Shown here one piece after another: positions 6,289 to 13,151 of a DNA stretch of 30,537 bases. This DNA comes from a virus, in the IMG/VR virus record IMGVR_UViG_3300005290_000045, positions 1 through 30,537 of that record. One strand, 5' to 3'. The position numbers were made by a program, and so were the translations under genes. How positions within the stretch are numbered: the stretch's first letter is position 1; the number at the start of each line of letters is the position of its first letter. Under the pieces are notes generated by a model. It searched no databases. It was not told where the DNA came from and worked only from the letters and a program-made list of their open reading frames with translations.

Positions 6289-7233
6289 TCATGCCTTCAC
6301 GCTGCGGCGCTGCGCCAGTTTCTTCATGCGCACGGCATACGCAGCACGCAGTGATGCCATGGCTTCTGCGTCCAGTCCTTCAGCGGTCTTCAGCTGTTCG
6401 CCCACGTACTTCAAGCCAGTGGCCGTGGTGGCATCCAGTACCTTCTTCAGCCACTGCTGTTCCAGGTTCACGGTGACCGGCGTGCTGCCACCTGCTGCCC
6501 ATGCGGCCAGCTGCACGCCGGATGACTCAGTGATGGGTTCATTGGCAGGGAACAGCGCACGGTGCTGCTCCTGTAGCTTGATAGGCAGCGGCACACCAGG
6601 ACGGTCTGCCATCAGCAGGAAGGACGCGGTTAGTTCATAGGGCAGGTTCTTTTCACTGATAGGCACCCAGCCATTCAGCCCGGTCAGCGTCTGCTTCTCT
6701 CTGACTTCCCATGTGCCTTTGTCCGTGCGGACCATTTCGATCTTGGGTTCCGCACGGAAGCACAGAATTAGGTGCGGTCTGACCTGCAGCAGCTGCTGCA
6801 TCATCCGTTTGTGCGCCATCTTCGGCTTTATCCAGCTGGCCATCTTGCAGGCTTCCCGCTTCTTCCAGTCCGTGCCTGCCATCCGGTCCAGTTCATCTTC
6901 CTGCTGGTCCAGCACGCCACCATCACCAGCCCATTCATGTGACATTGAATCCACCACGATGACTGCGTAGTCACGGGCAGCGGCAGCGGTGATGGCTTCC
7001 GCATAGCGGTCTGGTGTGAACGGCGCACGCAGGTCACCGTGGTCAAAGCGGAAGCGGTCAGCGTAGTGCTTCGCTCTGCCTGCTTCCGTGTCAATGACGC
7101 AGAACGGCGCAGCGCCGCTGATACCGGCAGCCAGCCGCATGGCGGTGAACGTCTTGCCGCTGCCGCTGCTGCCGGACAGGCCAATCAGCAGGCCGACGTT
7201 TTCGCGTGTGGCTGGCCGGAAGTCAAAGGCCAT
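6289..7233 (-). CDS. Sak4-like RecA-fold ATPase
   Basis: This 314-residue NTPase has a Walker A GSSGSGKT at 21-28 and a Walker B AVIVVDS at 90-96, followed by SHEW. The DWKKREACKMASWIKPK and ILCFRAEPK segments match phage AAA/RecA-like ATPases of the Sak4 type, which promote single-strand annealing or strand exchange in phage recombination. It lies two genes downstream of a PD-(D/E)XK exonuclease, the usual arrangement of a two-component recombination system. The core domain ends near 230, followed by a helical tail rich in Ala and Lys. Confidence 0.85.
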   Translation of the reverse strand: MAFDFRPATRENVGLLIGLSGSSGSGKTFTAMRLAAGISGAAPFCVIDTEAGRAKHYADRFRFDHGDLRAPFTPDRYAEAITAAAARDYAVIVVDSMSHEWAGDGGVLDQQEDELDRMAGTDWKKREACKMASWIKPKMAHKRMMQQLLQVRPHLILCFRAEPKIEMVRTDKGTWEVREKQTLTGLNGWVPISEKNLPYELTASFLLMADRPGVPLPIKLQEQHRALFPANEPITESSGVQLAAWAAGGSTPVTVNLEQQWLKKVLDATTATGLKYVGEQLKTAEGLDAEAMASLRAAYAVRMKKLAQRRSVKA

Positions 7234-7450
7234 AGTCAGTCACCCAGCCGGACACGTGCAGCAGCAGCAGCGCCATCTTCAGCACCCGTGCCTTCAGCGT
7301 GGCTGGTTCGCCAGACTTGGCAATGAAGGCACGGCCACGTGTCCACGCTGCACAGTGCAGCGCATGCTGCAGGGACTGGCAGCGTGCCACCAGCTGCACA
7401 CGTCCGGCGCACAGCTGCATCACCAGGAACTTCCTGCTGCAGCTGGTCAT
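7223..7450 (-). CDS. Small protein between the recombination genes
   Basis: The 75-residue ORF is coupled by ATGA to the exonuclease stop, with AAGGAG just upstream, and its end overlaps the ATPase start by 11 bases. It carries several Cys residues, but no regular metal motif, and a Leu-rich segment near the C-terminus. Nothing else fills this 214-bp interval. Family not recognised. Confidence 0.55.
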   Translation of the reverse strand: MTSCSRKFLVMQLCAGRVQLVARCQSLQHALHCAAWTRGRAFIAKSGEPATLKARVLKMALLLLHVSGWVTDYGL

Positions 7451-8319
7451 CGCATCTCCTTCTCAAGCCATTCCGCTTCGTGCCACGGTGGCAGGGTGGC
7501 ATAGCACGTCTGGCGTGGGTATCCAGTCCAGTCACCGGACTGTAGGCACCGCTGCCAGATGTCCAGCGCATAGATGCACTTCTTCTCAGCCAGCAGTAGC
7601 GCATCAGGACCGAGACTGATCACGGACAGCGCATAGGGTGGGAAAGTCTCCTGCACGCAGAAGCGGAAGGTGGCCACGTGGCCGGTCAGCACCTGCACGC
7701 CACGCAGATACCACGCAGCCTGCAGATCCCAGCCGCTGCTGAACATGGACCGGGACCAGCTGTCTGGATTGGCGCTGGCGCTGGTGGTTTTGTAATCGTC
7801 CACTGATAGCGGCGTCTGCCGCAGCCAGTCCAGACGGGCACGGCACCAGACGCCGGATGGTTCCTGCCAGATCAGCGTGCGTTCAGGTTCACCGTTCAGG
7901 AACATGGCGCTGCCACCATCACGGTGCTGCGCCAGCTGCAGCCGTGCAGCCACCATCATGGCCTGCAGGTCCAGCCAGCGTGCGGCCAACAGCGGCGTCA
8001 GTCCGTCTGCCCGTGCTTTGTCCCGTGCATCCTTGGCCGCATTCGTGCGCCAGTCCTTGGCATCAATGACCGCCACGGCAGCCGTGCCTTCCAGCAGCAT
8101 GGCGTGCGCTGCGGTGCCCATGTCATACGCATCGCAGTTCTCGTCCGCTGCATCCAGGTTCAGCCGTGGATGCGCCTGCCGTGCGTGCGCCGCCGATGAC
8201 TGGCAGATGCGCTGCGCAATGGAACTGGACAGTGATGGCGCTGGGCATGGGTCAGCGTGATAGACGCTGGCCGGAATGTCATAGACACCAGCTTCAAGGA
8301 CAAGCCGACCGTCAGCCAT
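7447..8319 (-). CDS. PD-(D/E)XK exonuclease (DUF3799/exodeoxyribonuclease VIII-like)
   Basis: This 290-residue protein matches the phage PD-(D/E)XK exonuclease pattern. An N-terminal YHADPCPAPSLSSSIA motif precedes a helix; then come GTAAHAMLLEG (His72), a core with Asp164 (ARLDWL) and Asp175-x-Lys177 in VDDYKTT, and a late helical WDLQAAWYL segment with the conserved Gln. The family degrades one strand of duplex ends to feed annealing proteins, and the Sak4-like ATPase downstream fits. It is the first gene of the leftward operon, and the tandem-repeat array lies 35-100 bases upstream of its start. Confidence 0.85.
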   Translation of the reverse strand: MADGRLVLEAGVYDIPASVYHADPCPAPSLSSSIAQRICQSSAAHARQAHPRLNLDAADENCDAYDMGTAAHAMLLEGTAAVAVIDAKDWRTNAAKDARDKARADGLTPLLAARWLDLQAMMVAARLQLAQHRDGGSAMFLNGEPERTLIWQEPSGVWCRARLDWLRQTPLSVDDYKTTSASANPDSWSRSMFSSGWDLQAAWYLRGVQVLTGHVATFRFCVQETFPPYALSVISLGPDALLLAEKKCIYALDIWQRCLQSGDWTGYPRQTCYATLPPWHEAEWLEKEMR

Positions 8320-8353
8320 ACCGCACCACCGTTCTGAAAATCTGAAAACTGCG

Positions 8354-8420
8354 GTGAACTGTGGTGAACGTCATACGTGCCACAGTGAACGTCAGTGAAC
8401 GTGGGTGAACTTGAGTGATT
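8354..8420 (+). repeat. Tandem 10-bp GTGAAC repeat array
   Basis: Five copies of GTGAAC and one GTGATT start at 8354, 8364, 8385, 8395, 8405 and 8415, so spacings are 10, 21, 10, 10 and 10 bases. All copies therefore lie on one face of the helix. The unit is about GTGAACGTSR. Related triple arrays occur at 12997-13022, 13152-13177 and 13215-13240. The array covers the expected promoter of the leftward operon, as expected for an operator with several protein monomers or dimers side by side. Confidence 0.75.
8370..8399 (-). promoter_or_regulatory. Candidate leftward early promoter
   Basis: On the minus strand TTCACT (8399-8394) and TATGAC (8375-8370) are separated by 18 bases, each matching four of six consensus positions. 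The -35 hexamer is itself one of the array repeats, so binding to the array would cover the promoter. The predicted start would lie about 45 bases upstream of the exonuclease ATG. The match is modest and the call rests partly on position. Confidence 0.35.
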
Positions 8421-8602
8421 TTCGTAAGCGTCAGGCGGGGAAGGAAGGACGGTGCTGCAGGTGCAGCTGGTGCGGCTGTGCGCAGGTGGACCCTTCAAAC
8501 GCCGGACAAAGACAGCGCCGCAGCTGGGAGACTGCAGCGGCAGAATCGCAACGATACGGCTGCCACGGCGCACGGTCAAGCGCAATCGGCAGCGCCGCAG
8601 GG

Positions 8603-8622
8603 TAATGGACCAAGGTCCATTA
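8603..8622. promoter_or_regulatory. Palindromic operator candidate
   Basis: TAATGGACC and GGTCCATTA form perfect nine-base arms around a two-base AA centre. A second, partial copy with the same core (ATGGACCAAGGTC) occurs at 8678-8690, and a half site GGTCCAT at 8739-8745. Repetition of the core in a non-coding control region suggests a dimeric repressor site. Confidence 0.5.
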
Positions 8623-8677
8623 TCCCGTTCGATATGGATCAGGCTGGCAGGTTGGCACCCGTGTCCGTGTCCGTCTG

Positions 8678-8690
8678 ATGGACCAAGGTC
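8678..8690. promoter_or_regulatory. Second copy of the TGGACC operator core
   Basis: The core ATGGACCAAGGTC is identical to the centre of the palindrome at 8603-8622, but here the outer arms are not conserved. It lies about 75 bases downstream of the first copy and about 90 bases upstream of the rightward promoter. Confidence 0.45.
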
Positions 8691-8727
8691 GTATTGACGG
8701 CGCTGGCCGTTTTTGCTAGGAATAGCG

Positions 8728-8768
8728 AGCACAATGGGGGTCCATCCAGGAATGCCCCCCATTGTGCT
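8728..8768. promoter_or_regulatory. 13-bp perfect inverted repeat upstream of the rightward promoter
   Basis: The arms AGCACAATGGGGG (8728-8740) and CCCCCATTGTGCT (8756-8768) are perfectly complementary across a 15-base spacer. The right arm ends on the first base of the -10 hexamer, so the repeat occupies the place of a -35 element. It could be an activator or repressor site; it is not followed by a T-run, so a terminator is unlikely. Confidence 0.55.
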
Positions 8769-8773
8769 ATACT
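8765..8773 (+). promoter_or_regulatory. Rightward promoter with extended -10
   Basis: TGCTATACT is an extended -10 (TGn plus TATACT, five of six consensus bases). No good -35 hexamer stands 16-18 bases upstream, as is usual for extended -10 promoters. Transcription would begin near 8780, about 36 bases before the GTG of the first rightward gene. Confidence 0.65.
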
Positions 8774-8805
8774 GTTAACTCATTGAAACGGCAGACGGTT
8801 AACAG
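8772..8805. promoter_or_regulatory. GTTAAC inverted-repeat operator candidate
   Basis: CTGTTAAC (8772-8779) and GTTAACAG (8798-8805) are perfect inverted copies around an 18-base centre. The left arm overlaps the end of the -10 and the likely transcription start; the right arm touches the AGGAG ribosome binding site. A third copy of GTTAACAG is at 9549-9556 upstream of the integrase. This suggests a common regulator for the first rightward gene and the integrase. Confidence 0.5.
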
Positions 8806-8815
8806 GAGAACGATA

Positions 8816-9277
8816 GTGATTCACTTTGTAAACGCAGGCAGGCAGGTGGCACCGTGTGGTGCCAATCAGGGACAGAAGCTGCGAGCACGGCTGGTGCTCA
8901 CGGAAGACACGCAGAAGGTGTCATGTGGGAAGTGTCTGCAGTACCTGCGCAAGCGTGCAGCGGCTGCGCAGGCTGACGCTGATGCGCTGCGCAGCTGCAC
9001 TGGCAGTGTGGCAGTGACGCTGACTGACGGACCCATCACGGTGACCAGCACGGCGCTGACCGTGGCGCAGCGCCGTCAGCGGCTGACCGCAGCAGGCATC
9101 ATCATCCGCAAAACGGATGAAGGTGAGTACCGGGTGAACTACCGTGGCGCATCTGAACGCTATGCGGCGTATGAGTCAGACATGCTGGCAGCGGTGGAAA
9201 CTGGCGAAGCCATGAACAGGCAGCGGCCAGAAGTCATCAAGGCAGACATCAGGGTGAAGACAGGAGAACAGCGGTGA
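8816..9277 (+). CDS. Zinc-motif protein, first gene of the rightward operon
   Basis: This is a 153-residue protein from the GTG at 8816, with AGGAG seven bases upstream; the frame is open to 8762, but that part overlaps the promoter. The N-terminus has His3, Cys14, then CGKC at 37-40 followed by LQYL, a zinc site seen in small phage proteins. A middle strand-rich part is followed by LTVAQRRQRLTAAGI, which could form a helix-turn-helix-like unit, and a helical C-terminus. As the first gene behind the regulated promoter it could be a regulator, but no known repressor family is recognised. Confidence 0.7.
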   Translation: MIHFVNAGRQVAPCGANQGQKLRARLVLTEDTQKVSCGKCLQYLRKRAAAAQADADALRSCTGSVAVTLTDGPITVTSTALTVAQRRQRLTAAGIIIRKTDEGEYRVNYRGASERYAAYESDMLAAVETGEAMNRQRPEVIKADIRVKTGEQR

Positions 9278-9501
9278 AGCAGATGACCAGGAAGAAGAAG
9301 ACCGCAGGAACAGTGGGACGCACCGTGCGTCCCACACGTGCGTATACCCGTGGCTTCACGCCACACGGTGACGGCGTGGAATTTAAGGTGCGCCGCATAC
9401 CGTCCACGTTCTGGAAGCAGGTGCAGGCGAAGGCGAAGCGTGAAGGTGTCAGCGTGCGTGGGATGTTCCTGACCACCATGCAGCAGTTTTTGGAGCAGTG
9501 A
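9274..9501 (+). CDS. Ribbon-helix-helix-like protein
   Basis: The product is 75 residues. It starts at a GTG in a GTGA overlap, with AGGAG seven bases upstream. A basic N-terminal tail (KKKTAGTVGRTVRPT) precedes a C-terminal unit, VEFKVRRIPSTFWKQVQAKA plus a second helix (GVSVRGMFLTTMQQF), that fits the strand-helix-helix pattern of Arc/MetJ-type DNA-binding proteins. Lying between the switch region and the integrase, it is a good candidate for a regulator of either. Confidence 0.65.
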   Translation: MKQMTRKKKTAGTVGRTVRPTRAYTRGFTPHGDGVEFKVRRIPSTFWKQVQAKAKREGVSVRGMFLTTMQQFLEQ

Positions 9502-9548
9502 ACAGCTGGGTGCAGCCTGCCGGGAAGCAGACCGCACCCATTCCCCCA

Positions 9549-9576
9549 GTTAACAGCAGCAGGCGACCATGGTCGC
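9549..9576. promoter_or_regulatory. Operator candidates upstream of the integrase
   Basis: The 90-bp gap before the integrase holds GTTAACAG (9549-9556), a third copy of the motif at the rightward promoter, and a perfect 14-bp palindrome GCGACCATGGTCGC (9563-9576) only 15 bases before the start codon. Binding at either site would block translation initiation or local transcription of the integrase gene. Confidence 0.5.
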
Positions 9577-9591
9577 AGATAGGGTCTGACA

Positions 9592-10806
9592 ATGAAAGTG
9601 TTTTTGCGGTGCAAGTGCGGTGAACGGGACAAGCGTGCAGCAGGGTGCAAGCACTGCTGGGCAGCGCAGTTTAAGTTCAAAGGTGGGAACCCCATCCCGG
9701 TGCAGACGCCGCACACCAATAAGCTGGACGCAGAACGGTATGCGGACAAGGTGCGCACGCACTGGATCAAACGTGAAACGGGTGACCCTTACGACCGGGA
9801 ATTCATGGCGCTGCATGAAGGGAAGCCGTTGACCACTGGTGGCCTGCAGGTCATCCAGTGCCGTGACCAGTACCGGGAAGCGTGCAGGCAGGAGATCACA
9901 GCAGAAACCAGGGACCGCTATCTGCGCATCCATAACACCTTTATTGCGGTGGTCGGCGCAGATACCCTGATGCACACGCTGACGCCTGCAGACGTACACC
10001 GCTGGCGCATGGAACGGGTGGACAGCGGCGTGTCACGGGACACAGTGAATTCTGAACTGGCTGGTGTCCGGGTGCTGTTCAAGCACGCTGGCCTGTCACA
10101 CACCATCTTCGGGAAGACGGCGCTGGTGAACGGGCAGAAGGTGGCAGGTATCAGGAACTGGGAACCACAGAAGAAGGAGCGGAAGCACAGACCGCTGACC
10201 GCTGAAGAACAGGCGCAAGCATACGCCTGCCTGCCGCACCCGTACGACATCATCGCAAGGGTCACCCGTGAAGTGACGGCGCGACTGTCTGAAGTCTTCC
10301 CGCTGCAGCGCCGCCACGTGGGTATTGCCACTGACGCTGATGGCACGCAGTACGGCTGGGTGACTAAGAAGCTGAAGGGTGGTGATGGTGACAGGTCCAC
10401 CATCCCGCTTGACCTTGCGAAGACGCTAATGGCGCTTGCGTCCAAGTCTGATGCGCTGCTGTTCCCCACTGTGTATAACCCAGCACGCACGCTGATGCAG
10501 AACTCCAAACGGATCAGCGATAACTTCTGCAATTACTTCAAGCGCATCGGCCTGCAGTGTTCACACCATGCGTTCAGGCACACAGCCATTACGGCCATGA
10601 TGGACCGTGGCAACGTCAGTGACCTGACCATTGCCCAGCACGCTGGCTGGAAGTCCACACGTCAGATCCCAACGTACGGGCACGTATCAAAGACAGCATC
10701 ACGGCTGGCCGTGGACGGGAATGCAGCGGAAGTGGCTGCCATCCTGAAGAACGTGAAGCGCACGCCACTGACCACGAAACCGCAGAAGCGGAAGGTGGCC
10801 GCATGA
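9592..10806 (+). CDS. int: Tyrosine recombinase (phage integrase)
   Basis: This 404-residue integrase has a short N-terminal Cys/His cluster (CKCG near 7-10, CKHCW at 19-23), an arm/core-binding helical region to about 190, and a C-terminal catalytic domain. Catalytic residues are readable: Arg231 (TARLSEV), Lys262 in the LKGG turn, His326-x-x-Arg329, His350 (AQHAGW) and the nucleophile Tyr362 (PTYGHV). The ATG has a modest AGGG eight bases upstream. The family integrates and excises temperate phage DNA at attP/attB. The Cys cluster at the very start is less common and may bind zinc. Confidence 0.95.
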   Translation: MKVFLRCKCGERDKRAAGCKHCWAAQFKFKGGNPIPVQTPHTNKLDAERYADKVRTHWIKRETGDPYDREFMALHEGKPLTTGGLQVIQCRDQYREACRQEITAETRDRYLRIHNTFIAVVGADTLMHTLTPADVHRWRMERVDSGVSRDTVNSELAGVRVLFKHAGLSHTIFGKTALVNGQKVAGIRNWEPQKKERKHRPLTAEEQAQAYACLPHPYDIIARVTREVTARLSEVFPLQRRHVGIATDADGTQYGWVTKKLKGGDGDRSTIPLDLAKTLMALASKSDALLFPTVYNPARTLMQNSKRISDNFCNYFKRIGLQCSHHAFRHTAITAMMDRGNVSDLTIAQHAGWKSTRQIPTYGHVSKTASRLAVDGNAAEVAAILKNVKRTPLTTKPQKRKVAA

Positions 10807-11309
10807 AGACAGCAAAACAAAAGGAGACAGCAGACATGCTATTGAACAGCAGCAGCGGCGTGGCGTTTGAACTACGGGCAAACGTCGCCATTCGCATTCT
10901 GGTGGAACGTGTGGAACTTGAGCAGACGCCGCACCTGACGCTGGACCAGGACGGTATGCGCCGGAAGCAGTGGCAGACCATTGCGGCTGCGGCGCTGGAT
11001 CAGTATCTGCCGCCTGCGTCACGGTCACTGCCTGCCGTGAAGGTGAAACGGAAGTACACCAAGCGGAAGCCAGCGGAAGTCCCTGCCAAGGGTCACGTGA
11101 TTAACGCAGCTGACGCTATCCAGACCCAGCTGTCACGTGCGAGTTCGGCGCTGCCACCCAAGCAGTGCGTCTACTGTGGCAAGGACTTCAAGCCACTGCC
11201 GCAGCACTACGCACGGCAGGTCCACTGCGGCAGACAAGCGTGCAAGCGGAAGAAGATGGCGCAATCAAAGCGTGAACATACAGCACGGCAGAAGGGTGGT
11301 GACGCATGA
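10803..11309 (+). CDS. Protein with C-terminal zinc motif
   Basis: The 168-residue protein starts with an ATGA overlap to the integrase stop. Residues 15-75 are probably helical; a very basic linker follows (VKRKYTKRKP near 81-90). The C-terminus has CVYCGKDF (Cys122, Cys125) and HCGRQAC (His141, Cys142, Cys147), a likely zinc finger. The basic stretch plus zinc finger suggests nucleic-acid binding. Family not recognised. Confidence 0.65.
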   Translation: MKTAKQKETADMLLNSSSGVAFELRANVAIRILVERVELEQTPHLTLDQDGMRRKQWQTIAAAALDQYLPPASRSLPAVKVKRKYTKRKPAEVPAKGHVINAADAIQTQLSRASSALPPKQCVYCGKDFKPLPQHYARQVHCGRQACKRKKMAQSKREHTARQKGGDA

Positions 11310-11635
11310 AGCGGTGGACAGTCCGGCCACCCAAGCACCGACGCATCGCGCCACGGCTGGCGTCTGGTGACCACCGCATACCGTCAGGGAACGGTCTGCC
11401 GCCAGCGGTCAAGTACGCCATCCAGTCCATTGCCAATGCGGAAGGCAGGTCATTCAGCTGGGTGGTCGAGGAGATATTGATTGACTGGGCACGCAATGAC
11501 GCACGGCTGCGGTCACGGTTGAAGGCAGATGACGTGGCCTACCAGCCACGGAAGGCAGACGCCGCACAGCAGGAACGTGAACACGCTGAAGACGCACGGC
11601 TGAAGGCAGCAGCGCATGCACGGAAGGCCAGCTGA
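11306..11635 (+). CDS. Possible ribbon-helix-helix protein
   Basis: This is a 109-residue protein coupled by ATGA. After a basic N-terminus, the segment GLPPAVKYAIQSIANAE followed by RSFSWVVEEILIDWARN has the two-helix pattern of RHH (Arc/CopG-like) proteins. The rest is a charged helical tail rich in Ala, Arg and Glu. The preceding strand is less clear than in the other RHH candidates of this window, so the fold is tentative. Confidence 0.55.
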   Translation: MKRWTVRPPKHRRIAPRLASGDHRIPSGNGLPPAVKYAIQSIANAEGRSFSWVVEEILIDWARNDARLRSRLKADDVAYQPRKADAAQQEREHAEDARLKAAAHARKAS

Positions 11636-11636
11636 T

Positions 11637-11963
11637 ATGGCTATCTTCTTCCCTGCTGACGCTGCGCCACGTCCAGTGTCACCACCAGATGGACGCACGG
11701 CGTTCACGCTTCAGGAACTGCAGCGGTTCGTGGGTGGGTTCATTGAAGCGGTGGGACTGAACGTGCTGGTCCAGCCTGACGGTACGCCCGTGGTGCTGTT
11801 CGTCAATCAAGACGGGAAGCGTGGCCCAGCGGCACCCGTGAACAGGTACGCCACGGCGCTGACACGCATGGCGCTGGTGCCGGGTGACGTGATTGTGGGT
11901 GACGCCATTCTCTGCACGCTGGCGGAAGCTGGCGAGACTGACGCAGGTGACGCTGATGGCTAA
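11637..11963 (+). CDS. DUF3846-like protein
   Basis: The protein has 108 residues from the ATG directly after the previous stop. It shows the pattern I associate with DUF3846: TLQELQRFVGGFIE, then VVLFVNQDGKRGPAAPVNRYATAL, then a VIVGDAILC ending. DUF3846 proteins are common in phages and mobile elements; some are described near antirestriction genes, but the function is unproven. It overlaps the next gene by eight bases. Confidence 0.65.
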   Translation: MAIFFPADAAPRPVSPPDGRTAFTLQELQRFVGGFIEAVGLNVLVQPDGTPVVLFVNQDGKRGPAAPVNRYATALTRMALVPGDVIVGDAILCTLAEAGETDAGDADG

Positions 11964-12171
11964 GAAGACGCCGCTGCACTTCACGGTGACTGACCGGCGC
12001 ACCATTCTGCTGGCGCTGCGTGCTGCCATCCGCTATCAGGACATGCTGATTGACGCCAGCTGGCCGGATGAAGGTGACCCAGCGCCAGACCAGCAGGAGA
12101 ACATCAGCAGAGCAAAACGGTACATCGTCCGGTTTACACAGCTGGTGACACGCATGGAAGGTGACAGCTAA
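11956..12171 (+). CDS. Small helical protein, function unknown
   Basis: This 71-residue protein starts at the ATG at 11956, inside the end of the DUF3846-like gene; the frame is open further upstream, but that would overlap more. The sequence has a strand-like start (LHFTVTDRRT) and two helices around an acidic Asp/Pro/Glu loop. It ends in a TAATG overlap with the next gene. Not recognised. Confidence 0.6.
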   Translation: MAKKTPLHFTVTDRRTILLALRAAIRYQDMLIDASWPDEGDPAPDQQENISRAKRYIVRFTQLVTRMEGDS

Positions 12172-12479
12172 TGACCAGCGCACGCAGCCGTCAGTTCACC
12201 CACCTGCAACAGCGCACGCTGGAACGGCTGCAGGCACACGTTCCAGCTGGCTGCCCACTGACCGTGCAGCGGCTGGACGCTGCTGCGGCAGGCTGGGCGA
12301 CTGGTGGCTTTAAGGTCACTGGTCCCGGCTGTGAGTGCATCAGCCGTGCGCAGGTTGTTCTGGCATTCATTGACGGGTTCGTGGCTGCGTGGCAGTCCAT
12401 GCACCCGTCACTGGAAGACCAGCTGCAGACGCTGCGCCGGGTGCGTGAAGCAGCGCAGAAGGCAGGACTGGAACCATGA
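12171..12479 (+). CDS. Small protein, function unknown
   Basis: This 102-residue protein shares one base with the previous stop (TAATG). It has an N-terminal helix, a loop with WATGGFKVTGPGCECISR, and C-terminal helices rich in Leu, Gln and Arg. Two Cys residues lie close together (CEC) but no full metal site is visible. It is coupled by ATGA to the next gene. Not recognised. Confidence 0.6.
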   Translation: MTSARSRQFTHLQQRTLERLQAHVPAGCPLTVQRLDAAAAGWATGGFKVTGPGCECISRAQVVLAFIDGFVAAWQSMHPSLEDQLQTLRRVREAAQKAGLEP

Positions 12480-12679
12480 CGGAACTGGACATCATCGCAG
12501 CGGCAGTGGACCGTCTGCTGATGCACATGACCACCCGTGACCTGCTGGTCCTGCGCACGGCACTGACGCTGGACAGGCAGCACGCAGCCACGCCAGACAC
12601 GGTGCTGTTCTGCGATGACCGCATAGCACGGATAGACCGCATCCTGCAGGCACGTGCCGTGCGGCAGGAAGACGGCTGA
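12476..12679 (+). CDS. Small helical protein ending the rightward operon
   Basis: The 67-residue protein starts in an ATGA overlap. It looks like three short helices (IIAAAVDRLLMHM, LLVLRTALTLDRQH, IARIDRILQARAV). A hairpin with a short T-run follows 35 bases after the stop, which marks it as the last gene of the transcript. Not recognised. Confidence 0.6.
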   Translation: MTELDIIAAAVDRLLMHMTTRDLLVLRTALTLDRQHAATPDTVLFCDDRIARIDRILQARAVRQEDG

Positions 12680-12713
12680 CGGATAGACGCACGGGCAGCT
12701 GACCGCCTGACAG

Positions 12714-12751
12714 GACGCCGGACACGGGCACCCACCCATGTCCGGCGTTTC
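12714..12751 (+). terminator. Hairpin terminator of the rightward operon
   Basis: ACGCCGGACA and TGTCCGGCGT (12715-12724 and 12739-12748) form a perfect ten-base GC-rich stem, followed by TTT. The T-run is short but the stem is strong, and it stands just after the stop of the last tightly packed rightward gene. Confidence 0.6.
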
Positions 12752-12854
12752 GCTGTACGGTAGGCTGCTGGTCGCCAGCGGCTGCGTGCGCCACGGATCA
12801 CGGCAGCTGACATGGTTCTGACTGCGTGGCTGGTGGCCACGCCGGGAGACACGC

Positions 12855-12995
12855 ATGGTGCTAGGCAGCACGCTGCTGGTCTGGTGGTGGCCGGACTGGC
12901 ACGGGTTCAGGTTCCACCGCTGGGAAGGACCGCTGGGGAATACGTACCGCTGGAGTCTCCTGCTTGGGTGGCTGGAACTGCGCAGGCTGCGCTGA
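12855..12995 (+). CDS. Small Trp-rich protein
   Basis: This 46-codon ORF starts at an ATG with GGGAGA about six bases upstream. The product is rich in Trp, Leu and Arg: it begins MVLGSTLLVWWWPDWHGF and continues with GPLGNTYRWSLLLGWLE and a basic end. It resembles small Trp/Arg-rich phage proteins I have seen before, but I cannot name a family. A longer frame (12812-13042) overlaps it but has a poorer start. It stands alone after the terminator and ends just before a repeat array. Confidence 0.5.
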   Translation: MVLGSTLLVWWWPDWHGFRFHRWEGPLGNTYRWSLLLGWLELRRLR

Positions 12996-12996
12996 C

Positions 12997-13022
12997 TTCA
13001 CCCAGCTTCATCCAGGTTCACC
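12997..13022 (+). repeat. Triple 10-bp TTCAC repeat array (1)
   Basis: TTCACC, TTCATC and TTCACC start at 12997, 13007 and 13017, an exact 10-base period. The motif is the reverse complement of the GTGAAC repeat at 8354-8420. It begins right after the small Trp-rich ORF. Confidence 0.65.
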
Positions 13023-13151
13023 GGGCGCGAATTGAACGGTAGTGCATTAGGTAATCATGGCCGGAAGGCACACGCAGAATGTGCCCGTATTCATTGGGTG
13101 AAGTGCATGTATACGGAAGTTCAGAAGGAACTACCGCAGCATGCTACTGGG

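Larger units (their letters stand above)
8320..8815. promoter_or_regulatory. Divergent control region between early-left and rightward operons
   Basis: About 496 bp lie between the leftward exonuclease gene and the rightward operon. The region contains the 10-bp repeat array (8354-8420), two copies of a TGGACC palindrome (8603-8622 and 8678-8690), a 13-bp inverted repeat (8728-8768), and an extended -10 promoter with a GTTAAC inverted repeat. Several ORFs cross it on both strands, but none has a start site, codon usage or motif convincing enough to call. This is the most likely genetic switch region of the phage. Confidence 0.7.

Noticed and set aside
8405-8605. Plus-strand frame with CCRCSWCGC, possible zinc protein in the control region
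   Set aside because: The start lacks a ribosome binding site, it runs across the repeat array, and overlapping frames look equally good. It may deserve a second look but is not supported.
8160-8762. Long minus-strand frame across the control region
   Set aside because: It overlaps the exonuclease gene in another frame, crosses all palindromes and arrays, and has low-complexity composition with no motif.
8728-8768. Inverted repeat read as a rho-independent terminator
   Set aside because: There is no T-run after either arm and it directly abuts a promoter -10, so an operator is more likely.
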